A stretch of DNA of 64,000 bases. Source: a bacterium. Lineage in GTDB: Bacteria; Bacteroidota; Bacteroidia; B-17B0; Aurantibacillaceae. The notes beneath the pieces are model-generated. The model was not told where the DNA came from, did not search any database, and worked only from the letters and a program-made list of their open reading frames with translations. Below are positions 51,051 through 60,704 of the stretch, piece after piece. How positions within the stretch are numbered: the stretch's first letter is position 1; the number at the start of each line of letters is the position of its first letter. The DNA lies in the NCBI GenBank assembly GCA_029945625.1, contig JAQSCW010000048.1, positions 1-64,000 of the forward strand. The letters are read 5' to 3'. The position numbers and the translations under genes are program-made.

Positions 51051-52664
51051 ATGGCCGAAATAGTAAGAATGCCCAAATTAAGCGATACCATGACCGATGG
51101 TGTGATCGCCAAATGGCATAAAAAAGTGGGGGATAAAGTGAAAAGTGGTGATCTGTTGGCGGATATTGAAACCGACAAGGCCACTATGGAATTTGAGTCC
51201 TTTCAGGATGGCGTTCTGCTTCACATTGGTGTGCAGGAAAAGGGCACAGTGCCTGTAGATTCTGTGATAGCCATACTTGGAAAAGAAGGAGAGGACATCA
51301 GCGCTTTGCTGAATGGTGCTTCAAAGAACGGACAATCTGCAAAAACTCCTACTACAGATGAACCTGCAAAGATGCCCAACACAGCAACACCTGGTTCTCC
51401 TGCTAAATTGCCTGCAGGTGTTGAAGTGGTGCGGATGCCAAAATTGAGTGATACGATGACCGATGGCGTGGTAGCAAAATGGCATAAAAAAGTAGGCGAT
51501 AAAGTAAAGAGCGGCGATTTGTTGGCCGATATTGAAACCGACAAAGCCACCATGGAATTTGAATCTTTTCAGGATGGCATCTTGTTATATCAGGGTATTG
51601 AAGAAGGAAAAAGTGTTGCCGTAAATAGCATCATTGCAATTTTAGGGAAGGGAGGAGAAGATGTAAAAGCGATCCTGGCTTCTATTGTAACAGAGTCGGC
51701 AGGCAGCAGTCAACAGGCGGCAGGCGGCAGTCAGCAGGCAGCAGTTGGCAGCGAGCAGTTGGCAGTAAGCAGTGGGAAAGTTTCAGCTTCTAACGTTTCG
51801 CACAGTGACGCAAGAATAAAAGCCTCACCTTTGGCAAAAGTGCTTGCGAAAGAAAAAGGCATTGATTTGTCGATTGTAAAAGGCAGTGCTGAAAATGGCC
51901 GTATTACCAAATTAGATGTTGAAAATTATGTGCCCGGTAAGTCTTCAAGAAGCAGTGCTCCTTCTTTTGTTGCGTCGGGGACTGAAGGATATAGCGATGA
52001 ACCCATTTCGCAGATGCGTAAAACCATTGCGCGCCGTTTATTGGAAAGTAAAAACGGGGCACCGCATTTCTATTTGAATATTGAAGTGGACATGGACAAT
52101 GCCATTGCCTCCCGAAATGCCATCAATGCTATTCCCGACACAAAAATCTCTTTTAACGACATGGTTATAAAAGCCTGTGCGGCAGCGTTACGTCGACACC
52201 CCAAAGTAAACGTGAGTTGGCTGGGAGATAAGATCCGCTCGTATTCGCACATTCATATTGGTGTGGCGGTTGCCGTTGAAGATGGTCTATTGGTTCCTGT
52301 TATCAGATTCGCTGATCAAAAATCTTTCTCCCAAATTTCTGCTGAAGTAAAAGATCTGAGTAAACGCGCAAAAGATAAAAAATTACAGCCCTCCGACTGG
52401 GAAGGCAATACCTTTACTGTTTCGAATTTAGGAATGTTCGGCATTGAATCTTTTACATCAATCATTAATTCCCCTGAGTCTTGTATACTTTCTGTTGGAG
52501 CGATCCGACAACTACCAGTTGTAAAAAATAATGCTGTTGTTCCCGGAAACGTGATGAAACTCTCGCTGGCATGTGATCACCGCACGGTTGACGGTGCCAC
52601 GGGGGCCGCATTTTTGCAGACCCTCAAAGGTTTTATTGAGAATCCGGTGACGATGCTAGTTTAA
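51051..52664 (+). CDS. pdhC: Pyruvate dehydrogenase E2 (dihydrolipoamide acetyltransferase)
   Basis: 537 residues with two N-terminal lipoyl domains (about 1-80 and 125-205), each with the lipoylated lysine in IETDKATMEFES. A Gln/Ser/Ala-rich linker follows (220-255), then the E1/E3-binding domain (about 262-300, ASPLAKVLAKEKGIDL ... NGRITKLDVENY) and the catalytic domain with DHRTVDGATGA. It transfers acetyl to CoA. The two lipoyl domains are nearly identical in stretches, so recent duplication or conversion is likely. The linker is coded by a GCAGNNN heptad tract (see separate entry). Confidence 0.96.
   Translation: MAEIVRMPKLSDTMTDGVIAKWHKKVGDKVKSGDLLADIETDKATMEFESFQDGVLLHIGVQEKGTVPVDSVIAILGKEGEDISALLNGASKNGQSAKTPTTDEPAKMPNTATPGSPAKLPAGVEVVRMPKLSDTMTDGVVAKWHKKVGDKVKSGDLLADIETDKATMEFESFQDGILLYQGIEEGKSVAVNSIIAILGKGGEDVKAILASIVTESAGSSQQAAGGSQQAAVGSEQLAVSSGKVSASNVSHSDARIKASPLAKVLAKEKGIDLSIVKGSAENGRITKLDVENYVPGKSSRSSAPSFVASGTEGYSDEPISQMRKTIARRLLESKNGAPHFYLNIEVDMDNAIASRNAINAIPDTKISFNDMVIKACAAALRRHPKVNVSWLGDKIRSYSHIHIGVAVAVEDGLLVPVIRFADQKSFSQISAEVKDLSKRAKDKKLQPSDWEGNTFTVSNLGMFGIESFTSIINSPESCILSVGAIRQLPVVKNNAVVPGNVMKLSLACDHRTVDGATGAAFLQTLKGFIENPVTMLV
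51702..51778 (+). repeat. GCAGNNN heptad tract inside the pdhC linker
   Basis: About eleven 7-base units in a row: GCAGGCA, GCAGTCA, ACAGGCG, GCAGGCG, GCAGTCA, GCAGGCA, GCAGTTG, GCAGCGA, GCAGTTG, GCAGTAA and GCAGTGG. Because 7 is not a multiple of 3, the peptide repeats every seven residues (QQAAGGS, QQAAVGS, EQLAVSS). The tract stays in frame and forms a flexible linker between the lipoyl and E3-binding domains. Confidence 0.8.
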
Positions 52665-52670
52665 AAAAAT

Positions 52671-52793
52671 TATGAATTTTAAATGGTAAATTTTAAATCA
52701 ATAAGCTCTAATTTATCTTCAAGCAAAATATAATAAACGTTTCCCCTGAGAGATTTTCATTCATAATTTGTCATTTCACATTTATCATTTCAA
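52671..52793. repeat. Paired heptad repeats without a gene inside
   Basis: The left arm at 52671-52698 is two 14-base units (TATGAATTTTAAAT, GGTAAATTTTAAAT). The right arm at about 52758-52793 is two inverted 14-base units (CATTCATAATTTGT, CATTTCACATTTAT) plus CATTTC. The arms have the same polarity as those around the four-helix-bundle gene, but only about 60 bp of unremarkable sequence lies between them. Confidence 0.65.
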
Positions 52794-52794
52794 C

Positions 52795-53553
52795 ATGGAT
52801 GCTTTCGTAAAATCAGAACTTCAAAACGGAATTGGAACAATTACTTTTTTTCATCCGCAAAGTAATTCAATGCCGGGAACTCAATTGCGTAAGCTGGCGA
52901 CGGAAATAGAAAAACTGGGCAAGGACGATTCGGTGAAAGTTATTGTTTTAAAAAGTGAAGGTGAAAAAGCATTTTGTGCCGGAGCCAGTTTTGATGAATT
53001 GATCGCTATCAAAGACCTTGAAACAGGAACAACCTTCTTTTCAGGTTTCGCTATGGTGATTAATGCCATGCGTAAAGCTCCAAAATTTATTCTGGCAAGA
53101 GTGCAGGGCAAAGCGGTGGGCGGTGGTGTTGGCATTGCTTCCAGTGCTGATTATACATTTGCCGTTGAAACTGCTTCCGTGAAGTTAAGTGAACTCGCTG
53201 TGGGCATCGGTCCTTTTGTAGTGGGCCCGGCGGTTGAACGCAAAGTAGGAACCGCCGCATTTTGTCAGTTGACTATTAATGCCACCGAATGGCAATCGGC
53301 TGCTTGGGCTAAGGAAAAAGGATTGTATGCCGAATTATTTTCAACGGTGGAAGAAATGGATAAAGGCATTTCCATTCTTGCAAGCAAATTGGCCTCGAGT
53401 AATCCCGAAGCCATGAGCATGCTCAAAAAAGTAATGTGGAAGGGCACCGAAGATTGGGATCAATTACTCATCGAACGCGCGGGCATGAGTGGCAAGCTGG
53501 TATTGAGCGAATTTACGGTGAACGCCATTAACAAGTTTAAGCAGAAATCTTAG
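52795..53553 (+). CDS. Enoyl-CoA hydratase/isomerase family protein
   Basis: 252-residue crotonase-fold protein. Oxyanion-hole segments are AFCAGASFDELIA and QGKAVGGGVGIASSADYTF; the usual catalytic Glu positions are partly replaced (LSELAVGIGPFVVGP), so the reaction (hydration, isomerisation or ring cleavage as in PaaG-like proteins) is uncertain. The ATG at 52795 is chosen because the upstream TTG would place the N-terminus in the repeat tract. It follows pdhC on the same strand. Confidence 0.88.
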   Translation: MDAFVKSELQNGIGTITFFHPQSNSMPGTQLRKLATEIEKLGKDDSVKVIVLKSEGEKAFCAGASFDELIAIKDLETGTTFFSGFAMVINAMRKAPKFILARVQGKAVGGGVGIASSADYTFAVETASVKLSELAVGIGPFVVGPAVERKVGTAAFCQLTINATEWQSAAWAKEKGLYAELFSTVEEMDKGISILASKLASSNPEAMSMLKKVMWKGTEDWDQLLIERAGMSGKLVLSEFTVNAINKFKQKS

Positions 53554-54061
53554 TCGTTAAGTTATAATCTGTTTTTTTCTTAGAAATAGAAATTGCTTTC
53601 TTCAACTTTAAAAAACATTTATGAAGCAGCATCCCTCCTTCTTCAAAATAAATTAAATTTCATCAAAATGCTAACTCACTTATTTTTTTAAAAACGGTTG
53701 TCGAACCATAAATAAATCGCCTTGCAATCGAAAATTCAAATCCCCTATCCTGTTGCATGTGGAAATTGATTTTTTTTAGCGACAAAAGAGGATGAAAATT
53801 TTTTGTCCAATTAAATTTCGCGAGAAAAAATTTTTCGAACTTTATTGCCCCTACCTAAAATTGAAAATAACAATTGGGGCAGGTGCATACAATCCCCCTT
53901 CAACTGTGAATCGTTAATTTTTAATTCATAATTAAACTTTTCAGGCAAAAACAAGTCCTCACCGAGTATACTAGGTGATTGACTGAGTGAATATATCGCT
54001 CCAAACGGTGTCTTTTTGTTAAATTACGTAGGATAAACCTGCCGACACAATACCACCTAAA
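53554..54061. other. A/T-rich intergenic region with heptad-like tract
   Basis: 508 bp upstream of the first giant gene. Around 53915-53945 a short tract on the minus strand reads in 7-base steps TTTAATT, ATGAATT, AAAAATT, AACGATT, related to the other heptad tracts. No gene, RNA or clear promoter is recognised; a promoter for the giant gene is expected here. Confidence 0.45.
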
Positions 54062-57000
54062 GTGAAAGGTCATTTTATACGGATTTTAATTTTTTTCTTC
54101 CTTTATCAATCGAAGGTTTATTCACAAGTCATTTCCAATTCAACAGCATCGTTACACGAGAATTCACATTTTATAAGTGGAAGTGATATTTTTGGAACCC
54201 GGGTCTTTATTAAGAACACTGGTCAGTTTAATGACGCCCTTCCGAAGGGCGAGAAAGTAAATTACCTCTATGAACACGGAGGTGAAAAAATCTACTTTAC
54301 ACCAAACGGCCTTATTTATGAATTTACAAAATCCTTTCCCTTGACCGAAGAACAGCAAGAAAAAAAAGAGCGGGGTGAAGATGCACATGAAAAACCATCT
54401 CAGCATTATTTTGTGACGATGAATTGGCCGGGGTCTTCAGCCGACATTGAGATAGATGCTTCCCTTAAACAAGATCATTACATTACTTATGGATCCAAAG
54501 AACTTAATGCTTCCTGCTTTAAAAAAATAATTTACAAAAATGTGTATGATCACATTGATATCGAATATTGTATTCCCGAAGACAAAGAATATGGCATAAA
54601 ATACAACGTTATCCTGCATCCCGGCGCTGATATCCGGAATTTATCCATTTCTTACTCCGGAGATATAACAAAAATGAAGCTATTGGAAAATGGCGAAATA
54701 GTTGTGAAGACCCCACTCCAAGACATTACCGAACATGCACCGAAGACATACTATGAAGGTGGTGTTGCGGTAGATTCTAAATTTGAACTCCAAAAGAATA
54801 TTTTTTCGTTTACACTTCCCTTTTCTCAGCCGGTTTCCAAAACCGTGATTATTGATCCTTGGGTAACCACGGTTACTACCCTAGCTTCAAACAATAATGC
54901 ATACGATGTGGATTTCGATAATAATGGCAATACGTTTATTTATGGAGGATCACCCGGAACCGGTGGTCGCTGTAAGGTTGCCAAGTATAACAACACGGGA
55001 ATTCTTCAATGGACTTTCTCGGGGATTATATTGTCGCCCTCCTGGAGTTCGGGGAGTTCATGGTCAAGTAATTTTAAAATTCATAAGCCAAGCGGAAAAA
55101 CTTATGTGGGCCGACACATTGTTGGTCCTGCAGGAGCAATACGCTTGGATGCAGCCGGAAACTATGATAATTTTATGGCCCAGGGAGGAACGCCCGCCAT
55201 GCAGGAGTTATGGCATCTCGAATTTGCGTGCAATGGTGATTTGATGGCCTTTTTAGGAAATCAATATTCAGGTGCATTAATAAGTGCGACAACAGCAAGT
55301 GTGACGCAGGTTTCCACATTTAATTCCGGAATCACGGGATGCTGTCAGGATATACTGGCAGAAGTGGTTGATGGAATCGGTGACCTTTTTGTGTACTTTT
55401 CGGGTTCTTCCCCATTAAATAATACAATCTCCAAAATTGCACCATCTTATACCTCCACCGTTTGGAACGCATCAAGTACGTTCGCGAACTTCCAGTATTT
55501 ACAAAGCAAAAATTTTTATGTGGGCGGTACCTCATCAAATGGAAGTGCTGTCGCCTTTAACGCTCTTGCGGTGAACATGAGTTTTTTGTATTATTACGAT
55601 GGCTCCGTTGTGGCGGCTTATAACAAAAACAATGGTTCATTGGTTGCTTCTACAACAGTGCCAGGCCAATCTCAAAGAGTGCAGGGAGGAATTGCCGTTG
55701 ACGATTGCAATAATATTTATTTGGGAGGAAATGGCTTTATACGCTGCTATAATTTTAATGGCACCGCTTTTAGCACGTTAACCCCAATTGCACTGGGCAC
55801 TACTGTTACCAGCCAATTTGTATACGATCTTCAATTAAATAAAACAACCAATTTACTGCATGCTTGTGGCAGTGAGTTTGTGGGAACATACACCGCGCAA
55901 TACAGTACCGGGTGTTTAGCTATGATCAATACCTGCTCTTGCATTCAACCTTTTCTTTCCGTTAACACGTCATCTACAAACTGTGTAAACATCGGATCCT
56001 CTACCGTTAATGTCGGGGGGATGCCCGGCCCTTATACCTATTCGTGGCTGCCAGGCGGACAGACAACGTCCGTCATTACTGCCATGAATCCGGGAAGTTA
56101 TACAGTGGCGGTGACTAGCACATCCTGCAACGTGACGACGAGTGCCGTTACAATTTTCACCTCTTCACTTCCCCCTTATAGTTTATCGGTTCCAAGCACC
56201 TCCATTACCTGCGCCAATTTGGGTTCTGCAACAGTTGCTACAACAGGTATGCCGGGTCCATTTTCCTATACCTGGCTACCTACCTCGCAAACCAGCTCTG
56301 TGGCTAACGGTCTGAGCCCGGGTACATACACGTTACTCATATTTAGCGGGGGCTGCAATCTTACTTTTTCGGCCACTACTGTTTTTAATTCATTGATTCC
56401 ACTTACTGCCAATATTTCCTATGTGAGCAGTGTCACCTGCAACGCTGCCAACACGGGTACCGGTGCCATCACCAATTTAGCGGGTGGCTCAGGGAATCAA
56501 ACCTTTTCGTGGTTCAATGGCATCACCAACTATTCAACCGCCCTTACCAATTCATTGAGTGCCGGTATATGGACAGCAAATGTGACCGATGCGCTCACCG
56601 GTTGCCAAGTGTATCAGTCATTCTTCATTTCACAACCCGCGCCTTTGAATATAAATCTTTCGGCGACTTCTCCTACTACGTGTGTTGGCACATCTATCGT
56701 GTTAACAGGAACTAATTCGGGGGGAACTCCCGGTTATACCTATACATGGACGGCCGGACCGGTTTCCGATACGCGCACGGTGACGTCGGCTGTTGCAGGA
56801 ACAATCGTATATACTTTAAGCAGCAGAGATTCACTTAACTGTTTAAGCACGGCAACAATTTCAGCGCAGTATATTCCGGCACCTACCATGAGTGTGCCCA
56901 ACACTTCCATTTGTCCACTGGAAACAGGAACTCTGATTGCAAACGGAGCAACCTCCTACACGTGGAACACTTCCGCAACAGGAAATGTATTTACTGCAAA

Positions 57001-59281
57001 TCCAATTACGTCTCAACAATATACTGTGATTGGGAGCGCCCTGGGATGCACAAGCACAGCCACCTCCAGCATTATTATTAAACCACTTCCCACTCCTTTC
57101 TTTACGTCAAATAGTCCGGTGTGTAATGGTCAAAATCTTATACTCAGTGCCTCCGGAGGAACAGCTTTTATTTGGCGCGGACCTTTATCCTTTTCATCTA
57201 CCAGCCAAAACACACTGGTAACGGGGGCAAGTCCCAATAACAGCGGTTCTTATCAACTTACAGTAACAGCTGTCAATTCCTGCAGCGCGAGCACTTCGGC
57301 AAATTTGCAGGTGAACCCCACGCCAACAATTTCAGCACTTGGCGCTACCGTTTGTAGTTCACAAACTCTGAATTTAAGTTCAACTTCATTTCCGGGATCA
57401 GGTTTCCTCTGGGCGGGGCCACTGGGATTTTATTCGAATCTACAAAATCCGAGTTATGCCAATCCGGCACCCAACCGATCGGGATTATATACAGTGACTG
57501 CTACCAGCCCTGTGGGTTGCACCAATACGGCAGTTGCGCAGGTAACGGTTACCTTATTGCCGGTTCCACTTGCTTTCAGCGACGGCCCTAAGTGCATGGG
57601 TTCAACCATTAATTTTTCAGGTACCGGCGGTAGCACTTACTCATGGATTGGGCCCGCAGGCTTTAACAGCAATCAGCAAAATCCTCAAATAAATTTCGTC
57701 AGCATGGCCGGTATGGGTACTTATTCTCTCACCGTATTTACGGGGCCATGTGTGAACTCAACGAGCTACTCACTTACAGTATATCCGCTTCCCAATCCGG
57801 CAGCTACCAATAACGGACCAGTTTGCGAAACCAAAACACTTAATTTATTTGCAAGCACCGGTAATACAGTTAGCACGTACTCCTGGATGGGGCCTCTCTT
57901 TTACAGCTCAAATCAAAATCCACGACGCGATTCAAGCAAACTATCTTTCTCGGGAATATATACTTTAACAGTTCAGGATTACCATATGTGCCAGGCCTCC
58001 GCACAAACCACCGTTGTAATTCTACAAAACCCTGTTGTAAGCGCGAGCGGCGCAACTGTGTGTTTGTACCAGCCGGCTACCCTTTCGGCAAATGGTGCTT
58101 CGTCCTTTCTCTGGTCGGGCCCTGCTTTCTATCAATCTAATATTGCCAATGCTTTTATTGCATCGGTGTCACCTGACCGAACGGGAACCTACACGGTTGT
58201 GGGCACTGCTGCAAATTCCTGCACCGGCACGACCACTGCAAAAGTGCGCACGCGGAGTTTGCCAAGTCCGAGTTTAACAATTTTACCCGGATCAATAGTA
58301 TGTTTAAATGATGCCCTTACACTTAATGGAGGGGGAGGGCTAACCTATCAATGGTATGGACCAAATTCAGTGTATTACGAAGGCCAATCTGTAAATTTTG
58401 TTGCTTCCAACCTGAGCACCGCCGGCACCTATACACTAAAAGTAACAGATGAAACCGGTTGCGCAGCTTCTATCGCCACTCTCATTGTAGTGAACGATTT
58501 GCCCAATGGAAATTTGATTGGCACCAAAATGCAGGGCTGTGTACCACTCTGTTCCGATTTTGTTTTTAGCACGTCATCCGGAAATCCTAATAAAGTAATG
58601 GCGACCTGGTATATGAACGGAAGAACATTAATGGGCCAGAAATTCACACATTGTTTTACGGAACTTGGCGATAACAAGATTTCCGGTTCACTTTTCGATT
58701 CCACCACATCGTGCGCCAATAAAGTTGATTTCTTCGTGAAAACATTTGCCAAACCCGAAGCAGACTTCGACTATTCTCCGCTCAAGCCAATTGAAAATAC
58801 CGATGAAGTAATTTTTACCAACACCACCCGCGGTGAAAAACAACAAAATTGGAACTGGTACTTTTCAAGCACTAAAGGGTATCGCACGAACAGTCAAAAT
58901 ACAAGTTACCTTTTTCAGGAACAGGGCCACTACCCTGTGGTACTTGTGGTAAGAAATACCTGGGGTTGCGTGGATAGTGTGCTAAAAGTAATTGATGTAG
59001 AAGAAGATTTTCAGGTTTTTGTACCAAATGTTTTTTCTCCGAATGATGACAACCTAAATGACGTATTTGTAGTTTTAGGGAGAGGAATTAAGTACCTTCA
59101 TCTTTCGGTTTACAACCGTTGGGGGACAATAATTTTTGAAAGTAAGGATCAAATGAGTGGATGGGACGGAACGTATAAAGGTGAACCCTGCAAGAGCGAC
59201 ATTTATAACTGGAAATTGGAAGTAACCAGTATCAGGGGAGAAAGTAAGAACATGACCGGACATGTAAGTTTGATTCGGTAG
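54062..59281 (+). CDS. Giant secreted DUF7948 / Ig-repeat protein with gliding-motility C-terminus
   Basis: 1739 residues, GTG start. Signal peptide (FIRILIFFFLYQSKVYSQ). Residues 30-270 are the conserved N-terminal domain seen in many Bacteroidota surface proteins (FIKNTGQFNDALPKGEKVNY, ENGEIVVKTPLQDITEHAPK, TVIIDPWVTTV). Residues 275-640 form a propeller-like region (GGIAVDDCNNIYLGGNG), then SprB-like repeats (GPYTYSWLPGGQTTSVI) to about 900, and many Ig-like repeats starting with CxxQ or CxGQN. The gliding-motility C-terminal domain (FVPNVFSPNDDNLNDVFVV) ends it. Predicted T9SS-exported adhesin. A paralogue follows 4 bp later. Confidence 0.92.
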   Translation: MKGHFIRILIFFFLYQSKVYSQVISNSTASLHENSHFISGSDIFGTRVFIKNTGQFNDALPKGEKVNYLYEHGGEKIYFTPNGLIYEFTKSFPLTEEQQEKKERGEDAHEKPSQHYFVTMNWPGSSADIEIDASLKQDHYITYGSKELNASCFKKIIYKNVYDHIDIEYCIPEDKEYGIKYNVILHPGADIRNLSISYSGDITKMKLLENGEIVVKTPLQDITEHAPKTYYEGGVAVDSKFELQKNIFSFTLPFSQPVSKTVIIDPWVTTVTTLASNNNAYDVDFDNNGNTFIYGGSPGTGGRCKVAKYNNTGILQWTFSGIILSPSWSSGSSWSSNFKIHKPSGKTYVGRHIVGPAGAIRLDAAGNYDNFMAQGGTPAMQELWHLEFACNGDLMAFLGNQYSGALISATTASVTQVSTFNSGITGCCQDILAEVVDGIGDLFVYFSGSSPLNNTISKIAPSYTSTVWNASSTFANFQYLQSKNFYVGGTSSNGSAVAFNALAVNMSFLYYYDGSVVAAYNKNNGSLVASTTVPGQSQRVQGGIAVDDCNNIYLGGNGFIRCYNFNGTAFSTLTPIALGTTVTSQFVYDLQLNKTTNLLHACGSEFVGTYTAQYSTGCLAMINTCSCIQPFLSVNTSSTNCVNIGSSTVNVGGMPGPYTYSWLPGGQTTSVITAMNPGSYTVAVTSTSCNVTTSAVTIFTSSLPPYSLSVPSTSITCANLGSATVATTGMPGPFSYTWLPTSQTSSVANGLSPGTYTLLIFSGGCNLTFSATTVFNSLIPLTANISYVSSVTCNAANTGTGAITNLAGGSGNQTFSWFNGITNYSTALTNSLSAGIWTANVTDALTGCQVYQSFFISQPAPLNINLSATSPTTCVGTSIVLTGTNSGGTPGYTYTWTAGPVSDTRTVTSAVAGTIVYTLSSRDSLNCLSTATISAQYIPAPTMSVPNTSICPLETGTLIANGATSYTWNTSATGNVFTANPITSQQYTVIGSALGCTSTATSSIIIKPLPTPFFTSNSPVCNGQNLILSASGGTAFIWRGPLSFSSTSQNTLVTGASPNNSGSYQLTVTAVNSCSASTSANLQVNPTPTISALGATVCSSQTLNLSSTSFPGSGFLWAGPLGFYSNLQNPSYANPAPNRSGLYTVTATSPVGCTNTAVAQVTVTLLPVPLAFSDGPKCMGSTINFSGTGGSTYSWIGPAGFNSNQQNPQINFVSMAGMGTYSLTVFTGPCVNSTSYSLTVYPLPNPAATNNGPVCETKTLNLFASTGNTVSTYSWMGPLFYSSNQNPRRDSSKLSFSGIYTLTVQDYHMCQASAQTTVVILQNPVVSASGATVCLYQPATLSANGASSFLWSGPAFYQSNIANAFIASVSPDRTGTYTVVGTAANSCTGTTTAKVRTRSLPSPSLTILPGSIVCLNDALTLNGGGGLTYQWYGPNSVYYEGQSVNFVASNLSTAGTYTLKVTDETGCAASIATLIVVNDLPNGNLIGTKMQGCVPLCSDFVFSTSSGNPNKVMATWYMNGRTLMGQKFTHCFTELGDNKISGSLFDSTTSCANKVDFFVKTFAKPEADFDYSPLKPIENTDEVIFTNTTRGEKQQNWNWYFSSTKGYRTNSQNTSYLFQEQGHYPVVLVVRNTWGCVDSVLKVIDVEEDFQVFVPNVFSPNDDNLNDVFVVLGRGIKYLHLSVYNRWGTIIFESKDQMSGWDGTYKGEPCKSDIYNWKLEVTSIRGESKNMTGHVSLIR

Positions 59282-59285
59282 TAGA

Positions 59286-60704
59286 ATGCCTATAAAAGGA
59301 AGATCTGCATATTTATACCTTGCCTCACTGATTATTTCAGTGGGAGTGCTTTTTGGTCAATCGGGAAAGTATACATTTTTGCCTACTAGTGCTGTCTCTC
59401 AAAAACGCAGTTCATTTGTTAAAGGCGGTGATGTTTTTGGGACACGAGTTTTTGTTGAGAACAAGGGACAATTCGATTCAAAAGGTCCAAACAACGAAAA
59501 AATTCACTATGCGTACGACGATGGTGTGGAAAGGATCTATTTCACCTCGCGCGGCCTGATTTACGAAAAGATAAAGAACTTTCCGCTCAGTGAAAAACAG
59601 AGAGAAGCACAGGAGGAAGGTAAAAATGTAAAGGAAAAAGATCCTGAGATTCATTACACCTTTATGAACTGGGTGAATACAGGTGCAACAGAACCAACTA
59701 TTGAATCGGGCGAAATGCAGCACCATTATATTACTTATGGCAGCGCCGAGTATAACTCAAGAACCTTTAAAAAAATCACCTATAAAAATGTGTACAATAA
59801 TATTGATGTCGAATACTCGATCCCTGAGAACAAAGAATATGGCATCAAATATTCTGTGATGATGCATCCCGGAGCCGATCCAACTAAAATTCGAATCCTC
59901 TATTCAGGGGCGGTGAATAAGGTCAAACTCAATAGTTCCGGGGAGGTAGTAATCAAAACACCGCTTGACGACATTACTGAACATCTTCCAACCAGTTATT
60001 ACGAAAATCAGGAAAAAGTCGCCTCCAAATTTACCTTGCACCACGACACCATTGGGTTTGAATTTCCAGAAGGAATTCAAAAAAACAGATCGGTGATAAT
60101 TGACCCTTGGGTAACTTCGGTTACAACACTTACTCTTAACAATCTTTGTTTTGACGTAGATTACGATTTGGGTGGTAATGCTTTTGTATTTGGAAGTTTT
60201 GGGTATGCAAAATTAGCGATGTATAATTTAGCCGGGATTCTGCAATGGACGTTTAGTGGGATCCTTGTAACCCCCTCTTGGAGTTCACAGGCAGGGTTAA
60301 GTGGGTCGGTGGGAAATTTTGTGGTAGACAAGTTCACGAGCAAGACGTATATCGGACCTGGCCAGGGTAATCCACGGATCATTCGCTTAACTCAAAACGG
60401 CGTGTATGATAATTTTATAACACCTACTACTACGCTATATCAAGAGCTTTGGGAAATGGGTTTTCACTGTATGAGTGGTGAAATTTTTGTACTGGGGGGT
60501 GGACATACGTCAAACCTATCGGCCGCCACTATTAATACTGTTAGCGCCACTCTTAACCTTTCCACGTTTCAACCTCTCAATACAGCCTTCGTTCATGATA
60601 TATCCGCGCAGTGCATCGACGATGCCGGTAATATTTTTGTATATTATGCCTGTTCCAATGGGCCTCTCAATCACAAAATCTGCCGGGTAAATTCCACCTT
60701 TTAA
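59286..60704 (+). CDS. Second giant DUF7948 protein, N-terminal part up to a frameshift
   Basis: 472 residues before the stop. Signal peptide, then the same N-terminal domain as the neighbour (VFGTRVFVENKGQFDSKGPN, SGEVVIKTPLDDITEHLPTS, VIIDPWVTSV) and the first part of the propeller, ending CRVNSTF and TAA. The paralogy with the first giant gene continues without a gap in the next frame (60703 onward), so the stop comes from one extra T in the run CCACCTTTTAACG (60698-60702). It is either a sequencing/assembly slip or a real pseudogene; programmed frameshifting is less likely. Starts 4 bp after the first paralogue. Confidence 0.88.
   Translation: MPIKGRSAYLYLASLIISVGVLFGQSGKYTFLPTSAVSQKRSSFVKGGDVFGTRVFVENKGQFDSKGPNNEKIHYAYDDGVERIYFTSRGLIYEKIKNFPLSEKQREAQEEGKNVKEKDPEIHYTFMNWVNTGATEPTIESGEMQHHYITYGSAEYNSRTFKKITYKNVYNNIDVEYSIPENKEYGIKYSVMMHPGADPTKIRILYSGAVNKVKLNSSGEVVIKTPLDDITEHLPTSYYENQEKVASKFTLHHDTIGFEFPEGIQKNRSVIIDPWVTSVTTLTLNNLCFDVDYDLGGNAFVFGSFGYAKLAMYNLAGILQWTFSGILVTPSWSSQAGLSGSVGNFVVDKFTSKTYIGPGQGNPRIIRLTQNGVYDNFITPTTTLYQELWEMGFHCMSGEIFVLGGGHTSNLSAATINTVSATLNLSTFQPLNTAFVHDISAQCIDDAGNIFVYYACSNGPLNHKICRVNSTF

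Noticed and set aside
51702-51778. CRISPR array in the GCAG-rich tract
   Set aside because: Units are 7 bp with no spacers and the tract is translated in frame within pdhC.
53844-53882. TGCCCC ... GGGGCA inverted repeat before the first giant gene
   Set aside because: Only 6 bp arms with a loop of more than 20 bases in A/T-rich DNA. Not distinguishable from chance.
60702-60704. Programmed ribosomal frameshift at the end of the second giant gene's first part
   Set aside because: There is no slippery heptamer or downstream pseudoknot that I can see. A homopolymer indel is the simpler explanation.
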